Source: Isoetes taiwanensis
Lineage: Eukaryota; Streptophyta; Lycopodiopsida; Isoetales; Isoetaceae
Assembly (NCBI GenBank): GCA_021234155.1
Contig: JAJEKV010000009.1
Location: 12,718,546 to 12,782,545, forward strand
Direction of reading: 5' to 3'
DNA length: 64,000 nucleotides
The position numbers were made by a program, and so were the translations under genes. This document shows, piece by piece, positions 11,020 through 23,859 of this stretch. How positions within the stretch are numbered: position 1 is the first letter of the stretch; the number at the start of each line of letters is the position of its first letter. The notes under the pieces are model-generated. The model worked only from the letters and a program-made list of their open reading frames with translations, searched no databases and was not told the DNA's origin.

Positions 11020-14000
11020 CGATCTGACTTAAGAAAAATTCAGTCTTTGCTTTAAAAGTATCTGAGGATACCGCGCTGGCATTTAAATTACAAGTGAATG
11101 GTATTAGCTCATGGTAGCGAAATCACTAATTTGTTTTTCAATGAATTGGCGCTGGCGTATTCAAGCTGAACATCGCTGGCGCCTGAACATACGCCGTGCT
11201 ATGGAGGGGGCTTGAAATGGAGAATGCTAAAGGCGATAATTAGAGTTGGAACCTCGAAGCCATTTTGGGTAATATCCCAATAGGCTGCACCATCTTATTT
11301 GCCGAATCTTGTATGCGGTTTATCTTTTTCAGCGGCATTTGAGACTATTGTGCGGCATTTGAGACTCTTGAGGAACAACACCTGAGATGAATAACACATA
11401 GATAAATAACACTACGGATGTAATTAAAACAATGTAAAGAGATGCCATCCATGTAAAGAATATCCCATCCATGTAAAAAGCGTGTTTTTTGAATTCACGA
11501 ATGCTGCAGTGCAGGGCCTTATAGTTTTGCAATATTGAATGAATGAGTGCGGCATGCAAGCCTTTTAATTTCATACATATGACCAGAATCAGCTTGTGCA
11601 TTTTAGTATGAGCACTCAATCTTCCTCTATGTCTTCCAAGAAAATGAAACTCACCTTCTTTAAGCGAATTAATGGCCATGCAACAAAGGTTCGATGCTTT
11701 CACCTTGTGTCTCCATCGGGATGCCTTACAGGTAATGCCGTGTCGTTGAAATGGCAAGCTGGTTTACTAGAATCTTCACATGATCATTTCAAGAGGGAAC
11801 TCCATGGCGGTGCTTCGGATCGGTGATTCTATCTTGCAATTTCCCACCCTCCTCTTCAATTTGCATGCAGTGGCATGTAGCATTCTTCTCCAGCGGCTGT
11901 TCAATATGGCAAGATCGTGGGGATTAATTTGGTTACGGAAGAGTAGATGAACTTACATGAAAGCTTTCGACGCCATCGGCTTCGGTAGAAGCTTCTTCGA
12001 TTCTTCGAGTTCTTCGAGTTCTTCTGTTCTTCACGTTCTTTTCGAGGGTTGAATGACAAAAGAAATTTGTGGCAAAGATTAGGTGGTAGTTTCAAATTAT
12101 CGGATTAATTAGTCTTTGCTTTTCTAGCATTTGAAATCTAATTATGGGATTTGACAATACGTGATTAAGAGCCATTTCTTGCTTTCGTGCGATCGTCCGT
12201 CTATCAAAAGGCCCAATGTAAATTGCTAACCGTTGATTAAAATTCGATCCATGAAATTTAAATATCCGCTCCCTTCTATCGGGTTGAGTCGATTAGAAGT
12301 CGATCCTTCGATATTTTAATAACAGCTTTCTATCCGGACCATCGATGAAAAGTCGATCGAGGAATGAAACCACGTCGATCGAAAATATAATGTATGAAAT
12401 CTATATAAGTTTTGAATTCCATTTCTTGCTTTTGATTGTCGACTTGCTCAGGGCGGCTCAAAAGAACTCCAGAAGCGCTTCGGGAACTCAAGAACTCGAG
12501 CTCAAGATCATCAGCGAAGATCTTCAAAAGGTCGTCTTTGCTCAAACTCGAGCCGAGAGAGAAGATGCTCAAGGGTCGTATTGTCATCGTTACGTATGTG
12601 TTATTCATTCATTGTTCATTGCTTTCTATTTCTTGTATTTGCTGTATAAATCGTCTGCTATGCTCCTGTCTATTATTTACGTAGCGATGACTTAAATTTC
12701 TATAGGCTGGCGACACTCCTGTCTATCATTTCTTTAGGCTGCTCATTTAGCGTGACTTGTATTTGCATCTGCATAATAAATGTCCTTCTGTGTTAAATTG
12801 TCACGCTTTCGTGATTAAGCATTATGTCTATAATTTGTAAAGTAGTATGGCCGTGTTTAGTTGGCACGCCTTAGTGGTTATTAATTGACATGTTTAATTA
12901 GCATATATGAGTGTATATGCATGGCGGGAATTTGTATGTCATTACGTGCTTTAGCACGGCGAATTGATGACCACCCGAAATCTGGCGCTAAAGCGTGTAT
13001 TGCCGTCGTTCTGCGGGGAAGAAGAACAAAACCGAATGGCTGCTCCTACACACTCCTCCTAAAGAAAGCAAAGGCTCGGAAGATACTCAGTGACTCCGGC
13101 TCCTGAGGAAAGAAGCCCAATGAGGCCAGCGATATCTATGCATTGTCGATGGATGATAAGCGGATCCATTATCGAAGCGGAACCGCAGATCCTCCATGCC
13201 CTCGAGGAGAAGATGGATGGCAGAGGTGCGAGTGGTATGTTGATGTAGGCAAAACAAATGGTAAGGTGGATCTTGTATTTACACTCGAGAAAAGAAAGAG
13301 ATCGATCTTATGAAGAAACAAGGTATTCTTATCACTTGTGAGGAGGCGGGATGACATCATTGTCAACTCCTAGTGGAGGTTGTGAAGAACCCTGAAAGAT
13401 CTCGTCGGACCCATGCGGGGGCGCTGCTTTCAAAGATGATGAAGATGAAAAGCGTGAGTCTTTGAGTCATGTTTCAAATGCGGATGGCCTCAAAATCATC
13501 CTCACTCCGGTTTCTATTAGTGAAGGGGTATGCGGTGAGGAGAGCTTTGCGAGGACCTTCTCAAGTTACTACACGGAGGAGATGAAGCATCAAAATGATG
13601 TCGGGGATATGCAAGATTCTTTGGACTTAGGAAAGGACATCCATTGCAGCGATTGATGGCATTTTGGCGAGAAAATGACTCGAAAGAAATTGCAGCTGGA
13701 GGCAATGAGTAGGCTAGTCAAGTATCACGGACAACTACCCACTTGGCCAATCTTTACATCCATCCATGTTGACCATCGGTGAGATCACATAAGTCAAGTC
13801 TTGTTAGCGGAGGAGGTATGACCACGAGCATGCAAGAGAAATATTGAGGGCGATGGTGAGGAATCGAGGCCAAGTTCCTATGCCAGGTAGCGTGCTTCCT
13901 TGGGATAAGAAAAGGATGCTCCACTCCGGTGGACAACACTAGAAAAGCTAACAGTGGAGAACCCTAATGTGGGGCTGACATTCTATTGAGGCTGCGCGAT

Positions 14001-14220
14001 CCCTATCCAACGGGCTTTGCAAACGGACAAACAATACATTACAACCCACGGAGGTGTCGGTTTCTAAGCCCCCATACCACCAAAAGGACACGAAAGATTA
14101 GTGCAACATTGAGCGAAAATGGTAGTCTTTCTTTATAAAAGGTTAGTATATTTGGTGGAATAAATTCGGATATATCAAGTATACGTAACAGTAGTAGAAT
14201 AGGTCAAGCGTGATGTCAAG
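11020..14220. other. Unassigned repeat-like region
   Basis: No gene is supported. At 11990-12050 there is a ttcttcgag-type microsatellite. Near 12436-12684 and 12345-12695 overlapping open frames exist on both strands, but they show no recognised domain. 13000-13950 is somewhat purine-rich and could be a decayed coding region on the plus strand, with short broken frames. A 20-bp word, aattggcgctggcgtattca, at 11144 recurs at 14262, tying this region to the next. Confidence 0.4.
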
Positions 14221-14310
14221 GCGTGCCAATTAGCGCTGGCATGAATTCATATATCTTTGCCAATTGGCGCTGGCGTATTCATCGGCAATTTGCGCTGGCG
14301 TATATTAATG
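14221..14310 (+). repeat. Short tandem gcgctggcg motif cluster
   Basis: The words tagcgctggcatgaattcat, caattggcgctggcgtattc and caatttgcgctggcgtatat follow each other at 35-40 bp spacing. Similar words occur at 11065-11180. It may be a minisatellite within a larger repeat. No function can be assigned. Confidence 0.45.
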
Positions 14311-17300
14311 CGGTATGAAGCATATGAACGATACGCGCGGCAATTCATAGCATCACTGATCAAAATCGTACATTTAAGCGGTAGCGCCAAAATAAATTAC
14401 CACATTTAAACATTCGCGTGGCGTCGCCATTCATCTTTAAATTAGCTGGGCGATACTGCGCCCGGCCTTAATTGTCGACATGCTGATCCATACCCTTGGG
14501 TATCCTGGCCCGCGCTGGCGTTTCACGTTATCTGTTGCTTGATCTAAAAGCGGTTAACTTTGTAATACCTGCTTTCCGTATTGACGACGTAAGCACCACT
14601 TACGTCGCGTACCCTAGGTGGAACACCCACCTCCGTCATGCCCGCCCGGTAATGGATAGAATATGGAAGACCCCGCACAAAAGCGAGGAGGAAGTCCCCG
14701 AGGAGTTTAAGGCATTGGAAAGACCTTGCCCGGACTATCATCCAAGATAGGAAACCAAGAGCCAAAAGCAGGAAAAAAAAGCGCGGGAGGGGAGCGTCCG
14801 AGCGGCTTCGAGAGGTCCCTACCGGTGCCTGCAAGATGGGTCTTGTTAAGGATGAAGTGCGGAGGCGAAGTGGAACGGGATTACGGATGCTTATGCCGAA
14901 AGCGAAACTACGGACCCAATGGGAATGAATGCCTCCTCAAAGATACTTCAATATTTGATCTCAAGACTACGAGATGAGAAAGTACAGGGCCTTCAAGATG
15001 ATGAAATCATTTTGGTTGTTAAATCAATGCACAAACAAAGAAGAGTTACGTACAAAGAAGGCTTCTTCGATTAAGGACAAAATGTCCTTCGTGATTGTTA
15101 CACTCATATAAAGAACATCGCGAGTTATGAAGGTAAGCGGAGTTGAAGAAGAACTTGAGAAGCCTATGCGGTGATGATATGTGGCAGTAATGCAGTAGGC
15201 TGCTAGACAAATATGGTATCTGTGATGACATCGAAATGCGATATCTTTTAATTACGAAGATTTCATGCAAAAGCAATCGAGAACCAACAACACACCTCAA
15301 AGAAATATTGCTCCGATAAAGGTGATGGTGGTACGAGAAGAAGATTCTGCAGATCGAAGATGTTGGTGGTGACTTGCACGCGCACTCAATACACGGTCAC
15401 GGCTATAAAGGGTCTCCTACGGAATACAACAATAGGCCCTGTCTTTCTGTTGCCATTGGATGGCAAAAGGAGAGAAAGGATGACTCAACAGGGGCTGGCA
15501 GTTTTTATTGTGCATAGGCTTAACAGCTGAAACTCTGCTGTTATGTCCTTATACTTTAGGAGAGCACTCATGTATGCATTAGCTTTGTGTGGTGGCTTCA
15601 TAATGTCACGACTTGGAATGCCTAAAGGGGTGCGTTGGGGAGCTCTCTTCTACTTTTGAGACTGCAAAGGATCTCTTGGTCCCCGAGGAATCTGATGCTC
15701 AAAGCGCTTGTATAATCTTCGCATAATGATATCCCTTTGCTGTGCGAGATAGCGACTATATAGAGGTAGCTTCAAAACCGAAAGGGCATGAATAAAGTAC
15801 GCCAGCGTGTTTTTCTTTTAAGATGAGCAACGTAATATTTCTGCAAAAGCGGGGTAGTAGTTACGATACAAATGAATCGCGGGGAATTTATTTCTAACCT
15901 CGCGAGAGCATACTCTGGAATTGTACGACAAAAGAAAAGGACCCTTAGAATAAACATGGGTTTGCAATCAATCACAGCAGAAAACTATACTTGTTAGAGG
16001 CATTTTACCCGCCAGTACATGGCGAATTTATGACAGGAGAACCGCTATTGGTAAGAAGTACCGAAGGCCTCGAAGAATATTTGAATTTAAAATAGCGATG
16101 ACGGTCAGGATTTCCTTGAAGTGTTTTTGAAAAATTTTTCGCTTAGCTTGGAATTGGGGAATCTGTCAAGATAAAAAGCGTTGGCTTTGAGGCGCCTACG
16201 AAGAGCGGCGGCTCTGGTTCACAAAACTCTGAGAGTGCAACTCCGGAATAATTTCAAAAAGCGATACAGCCCCGAGAAAATGCTGGCGAGCGTGGGGCTG
16301 TGGAGCAAAATTTGGAATCCATGCTTTACTTAACATTCAAGCTACAGTAATGTCCGGCGAGGGTATGATCTTGGCGATTCCGATACGGCCCGAGGATGAT
16401 CCGTACAGCTGGTCACAACCGCTGAGTTAGAATCAAACCCAATAGTAGCGCCATGAAGAAGCGTCGCCGAACTTAGCGGTGGCGTTCGTAACTTCGACAG
16501 GAATAAGCATCAGGAGTGGCCAAGCCAGTAGGCTTCGCTGCGGATGGCGGCGGCGATGAGAAAGGTAATTCCGCCGAGGCGCTGATATGTAACTTGTTGA
16601 AGGATGGCTCTGGCTTGGGCGTGTATTGCGAATTTACTTTTGCATGGCTAACTCTTTGTTTTCTGAAACGTTCGGGAGCTCCACGCGTGAAATCTGTTAT
16701 GCTACGTCACGAATGGTGTCACATTGGCGTTACCTGAGACTTATTGGCCGATTGATGACTGACGAGTCCTCTGGGAATCGAATACCGAGTGGATCTATCC
16801 TCGTCACCTTAGAAGATATGATGAATGAGATTCAGTTGTTTATACGGTCTCAATGACCATGAAATATTGGTAATCCCTTGCAAGTGTACGGGCATGAATA
16901 GAACTTTGTGGCCGATTTGGGACCAGAAGTAAGATATATAGGAATTTCCACATCCGAAGTCGGGATGCTTGGCCGGGGTCTTAGTACGTATCTTGGGAAG
17001 TACTATGATGGATCAAGGCAGCATTCCAAGAAGAAGGACATCCTGTAGGTAAGTGATGCTCTTAGAGATTGCTTTTTATAAATCGAAGATCTAGGGCTCT
17101 AAAATCCGCAACTATACTCCACGGGTACTCAGCAGGATGAGTTTCTAGTACTATTCATGTCCATCATGAGTGGCAGCTTACGGTAAAAGCGATTATCCGG
17201 ATGTTGTCAAAACTGCATCGAGAACTAGATGTCGGACTAAGGAGATGGATCCCTATCTTGAAGGTTGTTGACAAAAGAAAAGGACTCCACATGATGTAAT

Positions 17301-17530
17301 CTTACCATATCAAGTGAATACAAATGTAAAATATTTACAGCGCATATTGATGTGTTATTTACCAAAATGCTAATCAAACACCACATTCTTCTCACTAAAA
17401 ACAAGAAAATGTTAAACCACCACTACTACAATGCTAAAATTTTGCAACAATGCAAAAGCAACAATACCACACAACAAAACTTACTATATTGAAAAAAGGT
17501 ATGCAAAAAAATTAGCGTGCTTTTGGAACA
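14310..17530. other. Unassigned region, possible decayed element
   Basis: There are scattered open frames on the plus strand (14496-14750, 14726-14977, 16516-16737, 16626-16856). They carry charged residues but no motif I recognise. The purine-rich bias of 14600-17250 on the plus strand is compatible with a decayed plus-strand coding sequence. From 17290 the sequence turns strongly A/T-rich and non-coding. Confidence 0.35.
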
Positions 17531-17561
17531 GACATAAATCCAATTTAAATGAATGATGGTT
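17531..17561 (-). repeat. 31-bp block, exact inverted match to 2789-2819
   Basis: Reverse complement of 2789-2819 with no mismatch over 31 bp. The pair brackets 14.7 kb that includes the DUF7869 relic and LINE copy A. Neither flank extends the match clearly. Confidence 0.6.
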
Positions 17562-20500
17562 CATTTGTTACCACATTGATAATCATTTCAAATAAAACTT
17601 CAATGCAACAAGAACTTTGCACAGTACATCTCCCTAGAGACTACGGTTAATGATCTAAGGTAGATGTAATATAAGTCATTCCAAAGCTATGGGGATTAGA
17701 AAAAGGATTATATTAGGCTATATAGATTTTCTAGAAGTAGACATTTAACTTTTTTTTTCTTTGAAGGATGACAATCTATTATCAAGAAAAATCAAGATAC
17801 ATACAAGGGACCTGTGGCATGGGACTCAAAACCTAGAGGATGAAATAGTCCACTAAGCAAAACCACCCATACACAGTATATACTCACACTCCTTGTGCCA
17901 CCTTGAGGAGTTTAATGGCCTCATCACAATCAACATAGTCTACCACATTCCGATGATCATCAATCGGGCAACATCAAATTATCATGCCGAATAGGGCCGA
18001 GGTGGGATAGCCGTGAATGACTTAACAACAGACTTCTTCCTTGCGCCTTCTTCCAATTGACACCAGCACGCCATGACTCTTTTTCGCGCCGAGAAGATTA
18101 GGACCATCGACCATAACAACCTGAAACGCTGAGGAGGGAAGAAGCATCAACATGGAGAAAAGAATGAACTACATGCGGATGATAAAGCTAAAGGCGACAT
18201 TGTCCGGGCCGGAATTAAAAGCATCTTCCATGGATGAGGTTTGCAACACAAGCGAGTAAAGGTTGATCATGAATAGATGAAAAGTAACAATGGGAGCTTA
18301 GGCGAGAAGAAAGTTCAACAAATGCCTGAGATACGCGGTGCCTCGGCGAAAGCTAACAAAAGCCTCCTTGTCGGAAGCGAGGGCGGCTAATCACGGACCA
18401 TTGGGAAGCTTAAGCCCAACTGCCTTATACCAAGGCCACTTTTCTACCACTATACAATAAAGCGAGTCAGCATTGAGACACAAATCCTCGGACGTTCATG
18501 ATGGAATGTGAGATATGAACCCCAAGACTAGTTGCAGTGCAACTAGAAATTGATGAGCCATTAGATCGGGGAGGAAGATTAGGTATAGAAACCAATAAGG
18601 CATCTTGGATTATACCTGAGTGTAAAACCATGAAAGTAATACTGATACATCATATACTCCCCACCAAATGTATCAATCCTCTTGATGCAAAGGTCCCTTG
18701 CATCACTACTTTTTCAAACATAATAAGAACAAGTTTTTAATAACAGCAGTGGGAAGGCACGGCGTCTCAAAAATTTGAGATAACCATCGAAACACTGAAA
18801 AAATCAGAAATATCCTGATAAAATAACCAGTACACATAGGGGATAGGTTCTCCCGACACATATGCTATAAACGATGATCCCTCAGCCGAAAATACGAAGC
18901 TTCTAACCTTACATCAAAATGATGGGCCGACATGCATATCATCACGAGCGAATTGTTTTGGTATTTGAGAATGCATCCCGAGGAAACTTCAATAAGCATG
19001 CCAGATTGGACAAACTCAATCCCTTACTCCCTTGATTAATAACTTACACAGCGGTGCCCTTTTCTGATGCCAGATATATGTCTTTATAAAGCCAATCACT
19101 AAATGTTTGATATGAAACTTTGTAGCGAATGATAGATGACTTTCATATATCATTTTTGAAGTGGCGCTATTCTAGGCTGGATTACATACTGTTTGACTCT
19201 AATTTCATTAACTTCACTCCAACTTACCATGCAGGAGGAAAATCACTCTTGAGAACCCCTGGAGCTTGAGAGAAATGCAAATTAAATAAAGGCATAGCTG
19301 GATGTTGCCTCTTTTTACACGCGTGGAGAGGTCATATCACCAAATTTGGCGCTTCCGCGTTTGTATGATATGAGGTGGCGCAATATCTTGTCTTCATCTC
19401 ACACTAAAGTGAAATATCAGGCCCCAAATCCGGCCACCAACACCGGTAAACCAAACCCTAAATAAGGTATATTGATACCGAAAGGCTCCACCGAACCGGC
19501 TTTCAGCGAACTAAAGATCATCAGCAGATCACGATGCTCAAGTTACAAGTAGAGCCGGCAACTACGGCCATACTCCGCGGCGCCCATACCCAAAACCCAC
19601 AACGCGATCCCTATTTATGCTGCAAACAAATGATGACGCGCAACTACTTATATCAGGCGAAAAGAAAAAGCAGCTTTTGGCAAAGCTGCGCAACGCTAAG
19701 GACAACATCGGATTGGCACATTCGTGGAAGAATACGATTACTTATAATTGCAAGAAATATATGTCTAATATTTTTTTGGGCCAAAAATGGCTTGGTTTAA
19801 GACAAGTACGTCCATAATGTTTATAACGCACGCCTCCTTCTCTAACAAGAAGAAATGAAAATACATTTTTAACACTTTTTTGTACTTTGGTGTATGATAC
19901 ATCTGCCTAAAGTACTCCATGTGCCGAGGGTTTGCCAAACCCATCCTACTAAGACTACATTTTGCAAAATACATAGAAGTATATAAAGGTCAAGTTGAGG
20001 ACATAAGGAAATTACCATCTTGCTAGGCAAGAAGAGTGCTTAATATCAGTGGACATTGTCCTGCACACAATCCCTTCAAATAAAGGAATATATTAAGCAT
20101 TATTAACTCGAAAAATTCATTTTTTCATTTAAACTCGAAATAAGTCGAAGAACATACACAAAAGTAACTAACTCCAGAACAAAATGAAAATTAAATAAAA
20201 GAAATTACAAGAGAAAGGATTAAAACATTGAAGCAAAATGCAAGTTAATTTTAATAGTATTTTAGGTGTAGAAAAGGCAAAAAATTATGTGTGAAAAAGA
20301 AAATGCTTGCAAAGTTAATAAATGATCAATATTGCAAATTATTTTTCAAATTTTCCTTAACGAAATAGATGTGAGTTGAAATGTCCATGCAGGCAGAGAC
20401 AATGATATTATAAACTTTCCATAATTTGTCCTCATAATGGGAAGGGTATTTTTGGGATGTTTTAAACAATGACTTAATTGTGTATGATGGGAGAAGCGCA

Positions 20501-20990
20501 TTGGCCGGGGGTTTCACGAAAATAAGCCAGCGGCGGCGCGGCGGCGTATGAAGCAGTAGCGCCGCAGGGAGTTTATTCCGAAAACCAAAACTCTTGATTC
20601 CCGCGTAAATGTCCCAAAGGGCGAAATTTTTACCTCGTGGCAAAAAGGAAAATTTTGAGTCTATTCTCTTGAAGCAGCGATGGAGTGCTTAGCCGGTATG
20701 GAATGAGCTTTGCAAGCTGCATCAGTCCGGTATTTTGCATCCAGTTGGTAGCTTGCATGGTCCGGCGTTACAGCGAGTTTCTTTTTCATGCATCGATGAT
20801 ACGTGAGCTATAGCATAGGAAGTTTCAAAGAATAGCTATATGAAGGAACTATAGATTTTGTATATGAGTTTCTTTTTCCATCAAAACTAATGCGAGCTAT
20901 GGTAGGAACTATTAGCGAGCTATGGCATAAAACCATTTCTTGGTGAAACAAACTAATTGTAAGTGAACTATAGCATCTTAACACAATAAG
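17562..20990. other. Intergenic / unassigned
   Basis: AT-rich sequence with short frames only. No recognised domain was found on either strand. A GC-richer patch at 20500-20640 and gene-like codon composition at 19530-19800 were examined but show no identifiable product. Confidence 0.4.
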
Positions 20991-21006
20991 CGAGGAAGTT
21001 TAATAC

Positions 21007-21110
21007 GATGGAACCTCCATGGCGAGCTTTGCAAAGCGGAACCTCCATGGCAAACCTCCCGCTATCGAGCTTTGCAAGCGGAACCTCCATAGGCCCGACA
21101 TACCATAGCG
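21007..21110 (+). repeat. Tandem copies of a gaacctccat(gg/ag)c unit
   Basis: The block gcgagctttgcaa(a)gcgg plus aacctccatggc recurs three times with about 45-bp spacing. The small tandem array has no coding support. Farther on, 21740-21800 has a second short duplication of acatacatatatatta. Confidence 0.6.
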
Positions 21111-21269
21111 AGCAGTCCAAGCGAAATGGAAAACCGGAGGTTTCTTGGCGAACTTCTGGCGGCCGCTTTCCTCGAGGCGGGGTTGTTCTTGTTTTTGAAC
21201 AAAGCGCAAAAAACGAAATTGATCCTTGTGGACGTTTACGGTATGCAAATCCTTTTGTTTTTTTTTAGC

Positions 21270-23850
21270 GAATGAGCAACTTTTTTGGTTTTTGGATGTT
21301 CATTCTATTTTGGATTTTTTGGGTTTCTTCCACCTTTTTTTGGGCAAGGTTCTACAAATAGGAAGCCATGGAGTTGCAGACACGACTCCTCTGCTTTATG
21401 TTCATGATGAGTACAACAGAGTCGATGCAGTCTAATTGCTATGTTCATGCTAATTAGAGCGCTAAATAGGGATGCTCTGAATGTTCTGCCCTTGGATTTC
21501 GGTCCTTCCTTCACTGCTAACTACGAAGGCTCTCTGACGTGGCAGTCTATGCTGCTTCATCTCCAGGTTTTCTACCATTGCATGATTTTTTTTCAAGGCT
21601 TTAGTGCACAAAGAGCATTTTTTGTAATGTATGTTTTGCATCATTGGAAGTTGGACATAAAATTTTGATGAAAATTTCTCTGGCCATTGATTTGGCATAA
21701 ATCAAGGAATATTCACCAAACCAATGGTCACAAATAAAAAATGCAAAACATACATATATATTACAAGACATACATATATATTATAAAATGCAAGACATTT
21801 CTACAATTCTAGAGGTATTTGTTCAGTTTGACAAAAGTGGCTAATTCGAAGAATGAGTATGTTTAGGAGGTTGCTAATTCATATTAAGCAAGTAACCAGT
21901 GACAATAAGGGTGGCCACATGTCACTTTTGCAAACGGAAGAAATTTCATCCAAAATTGGAGGTGGAGGCCTGTCGGAGGCCACTTTTGAATGTTCCAATC
22001 CAGCAGGTGAGGCCACATTCCCATGAAACAGACCGGACTTCCAAATTTCTTGTCAAGGTGAAGTCGAGCCAGTTCCCATGTTCATATTCAACTTCAAAAT
22101 TTGAGGTCAACTTCCAAGGCTCGCTTGGATTTTTCAGAAATGGAGGGAGATTTAAATTCTCGATTCTTGCCTTGTAGATCTTGAGTCCACGTCGGGCGCA
22201 TGGGAATGCTTTGAGCACCCAATTTTAATTTAATTGTCTCTTTTCCTCTATTCCTTGTTGTTCTGCGCTCTTTATCTCTACATTATCCCCACTGCGTGTC
22301 GATTTCATATCACGGAAAGGATCATTGGGCTTAGTTACTTACGTCCTCCCGATCAAGCATGCCACATGGCGATTTTCTTTACGAAGAATAGCCAAAACGA
22401 GAGGAAAAGAGCGGGCGATGCCAGTGGCTGCTAGCGGATCTACTCACGCATTGACGTTTTACCCTTGATTGAGGAGTTTTTTTACCTGCGTTAATTTTTA
22501 CTCGCATTCAGCGTGCGGGGAACGAAGCCCAAATGATCCTTTCGTTAGGGCAAGGCCCCACGGCTTTTGTTTTCTGCCGATCAGCGAGCCTCGGCGCTTC
22601 AGCGCGTCGGCCAGCTTTCCCGAGCAGAAAGCAAACCAGCTATACAGGGGGAAGGCATGTGGCCAGCCCTAACAAAAGAATGGCTGGGATGGGATTGACA
22701 AAAAGGATTGGTGATAATTGGGCCATCTAGACCGTTGTGTAAGGTGAGGTGGACAATCCTAAGGTTTAGACCTAACCTTATTGTGCTCTGCTTGTTGCGG
22801 GCCTGTCGGGCGAGAGTGAGCAGCCAGTCTCGTATAGTCGCAACCTTGGAGCGGAATTGGACTGGGCTGCGTTCCGGATTCCACAGCCTCAGCACAGGAA
22901 GTAGGCCAAATGCTTACGACAGGAAGCAGACCAAATTTTTAACAATCACTAGATCCGATAGAGTCTAGGGCTTTTGCCTATCCAATACTCCCGCAATTTG
23001 CCTAAAAGATATTTTGCTTGGACTCTGTTTGTGAAGCTAATGGAGCTGCCGTACCTAGAGGATGAATAATATAAGCAACCTCAGGTAAAACCCAAAGTTT
23101 GATTAAGTTCCCTTCAAGATTTCAGGTTTGTTTGGATTTTCCTGCTTCTCAATAACCTTAAACAGTTTGGTTCTATTTTAATTGCAGGCCTTATTAGAAA
23201 GTGGACTGGCCATGTTAACCAGATTCGACTATGCAGCTTTCTTGTTTGGATAATCCTGTCAAATGTAAGCTGTCTCTTTATGTATCAAACACTTGGCTAA
23301 GTACTTTTGCAAGTTGTGGTGTATTAAATTTATTATCTCTACCATATGGTCGTGGTTGAGCTAAAATAGTATTGCTGGAGGGCACGGTTGATGTTTACAG
23401 GTCATCTTTTGAATGAAAATATTAAGTACTTTAGGTTAGGGATGCGGCTTGTGTTTGCAACATGGCCTTTTTTTAGAAATCCTTCGTACGCAACATGGCC
23501 TTTAAATCCTTCGTAGAAGACTCTTTCATCGGCATTTGAGAGGTAGCATTTTTGCATGTAATATCTTACCTACTATGTTGTTGCACTAGATGGGTCATTT
23601 AAGATCAACCATAACTTCTATGTTATACTGAAACAAAAACACTGGATGCTTTCTAAACCTCAATTGATGACTTTGTTGTAGGGCCTGGCTATCTTGATGT
23701 TCAGCTTTAAAATCAAGTAATTCAGTTGGATAAGTTTCTAATTCGTTTTGTAATTATGTAGTGATTGTGTATGTTACTTAGGTAGGTATTATATGGGCAA
23801 GCGAACAGTAGAAGGTATTAGTGTAGAAGAGAGGTGAAGGAGGGATCAGG
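21270..23850. other. Unassigned region upstream of the Helitron
   Basis: The segment 22440-22970 is GC-richer than its surroundings and could be a promoter or captured gene fragment. I find no motif on either strand that identifies a product. 22980-23850 is AT-rich and directly precedes the first Helitron coding remnant. It may hold the Helitron 5' end, which cannot be delimited without a second copy. Confidence 0.35.
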
Positions 23851-23859
23851 TAAATGCAC

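Noticed and set aside
12840-12900. ggccgtgtttagttggcacg word resembling ends of some plant MITEs
   Set aside because: No matching inverted terminus or target-site duplication was found within reach.
22440-22970. GC-rich patch considered as rRNA or plastid insertion
   Set aside because: I could not match any conserved rRNA or plastid gene segment, and it contains no tRNA-like cloverleaf.
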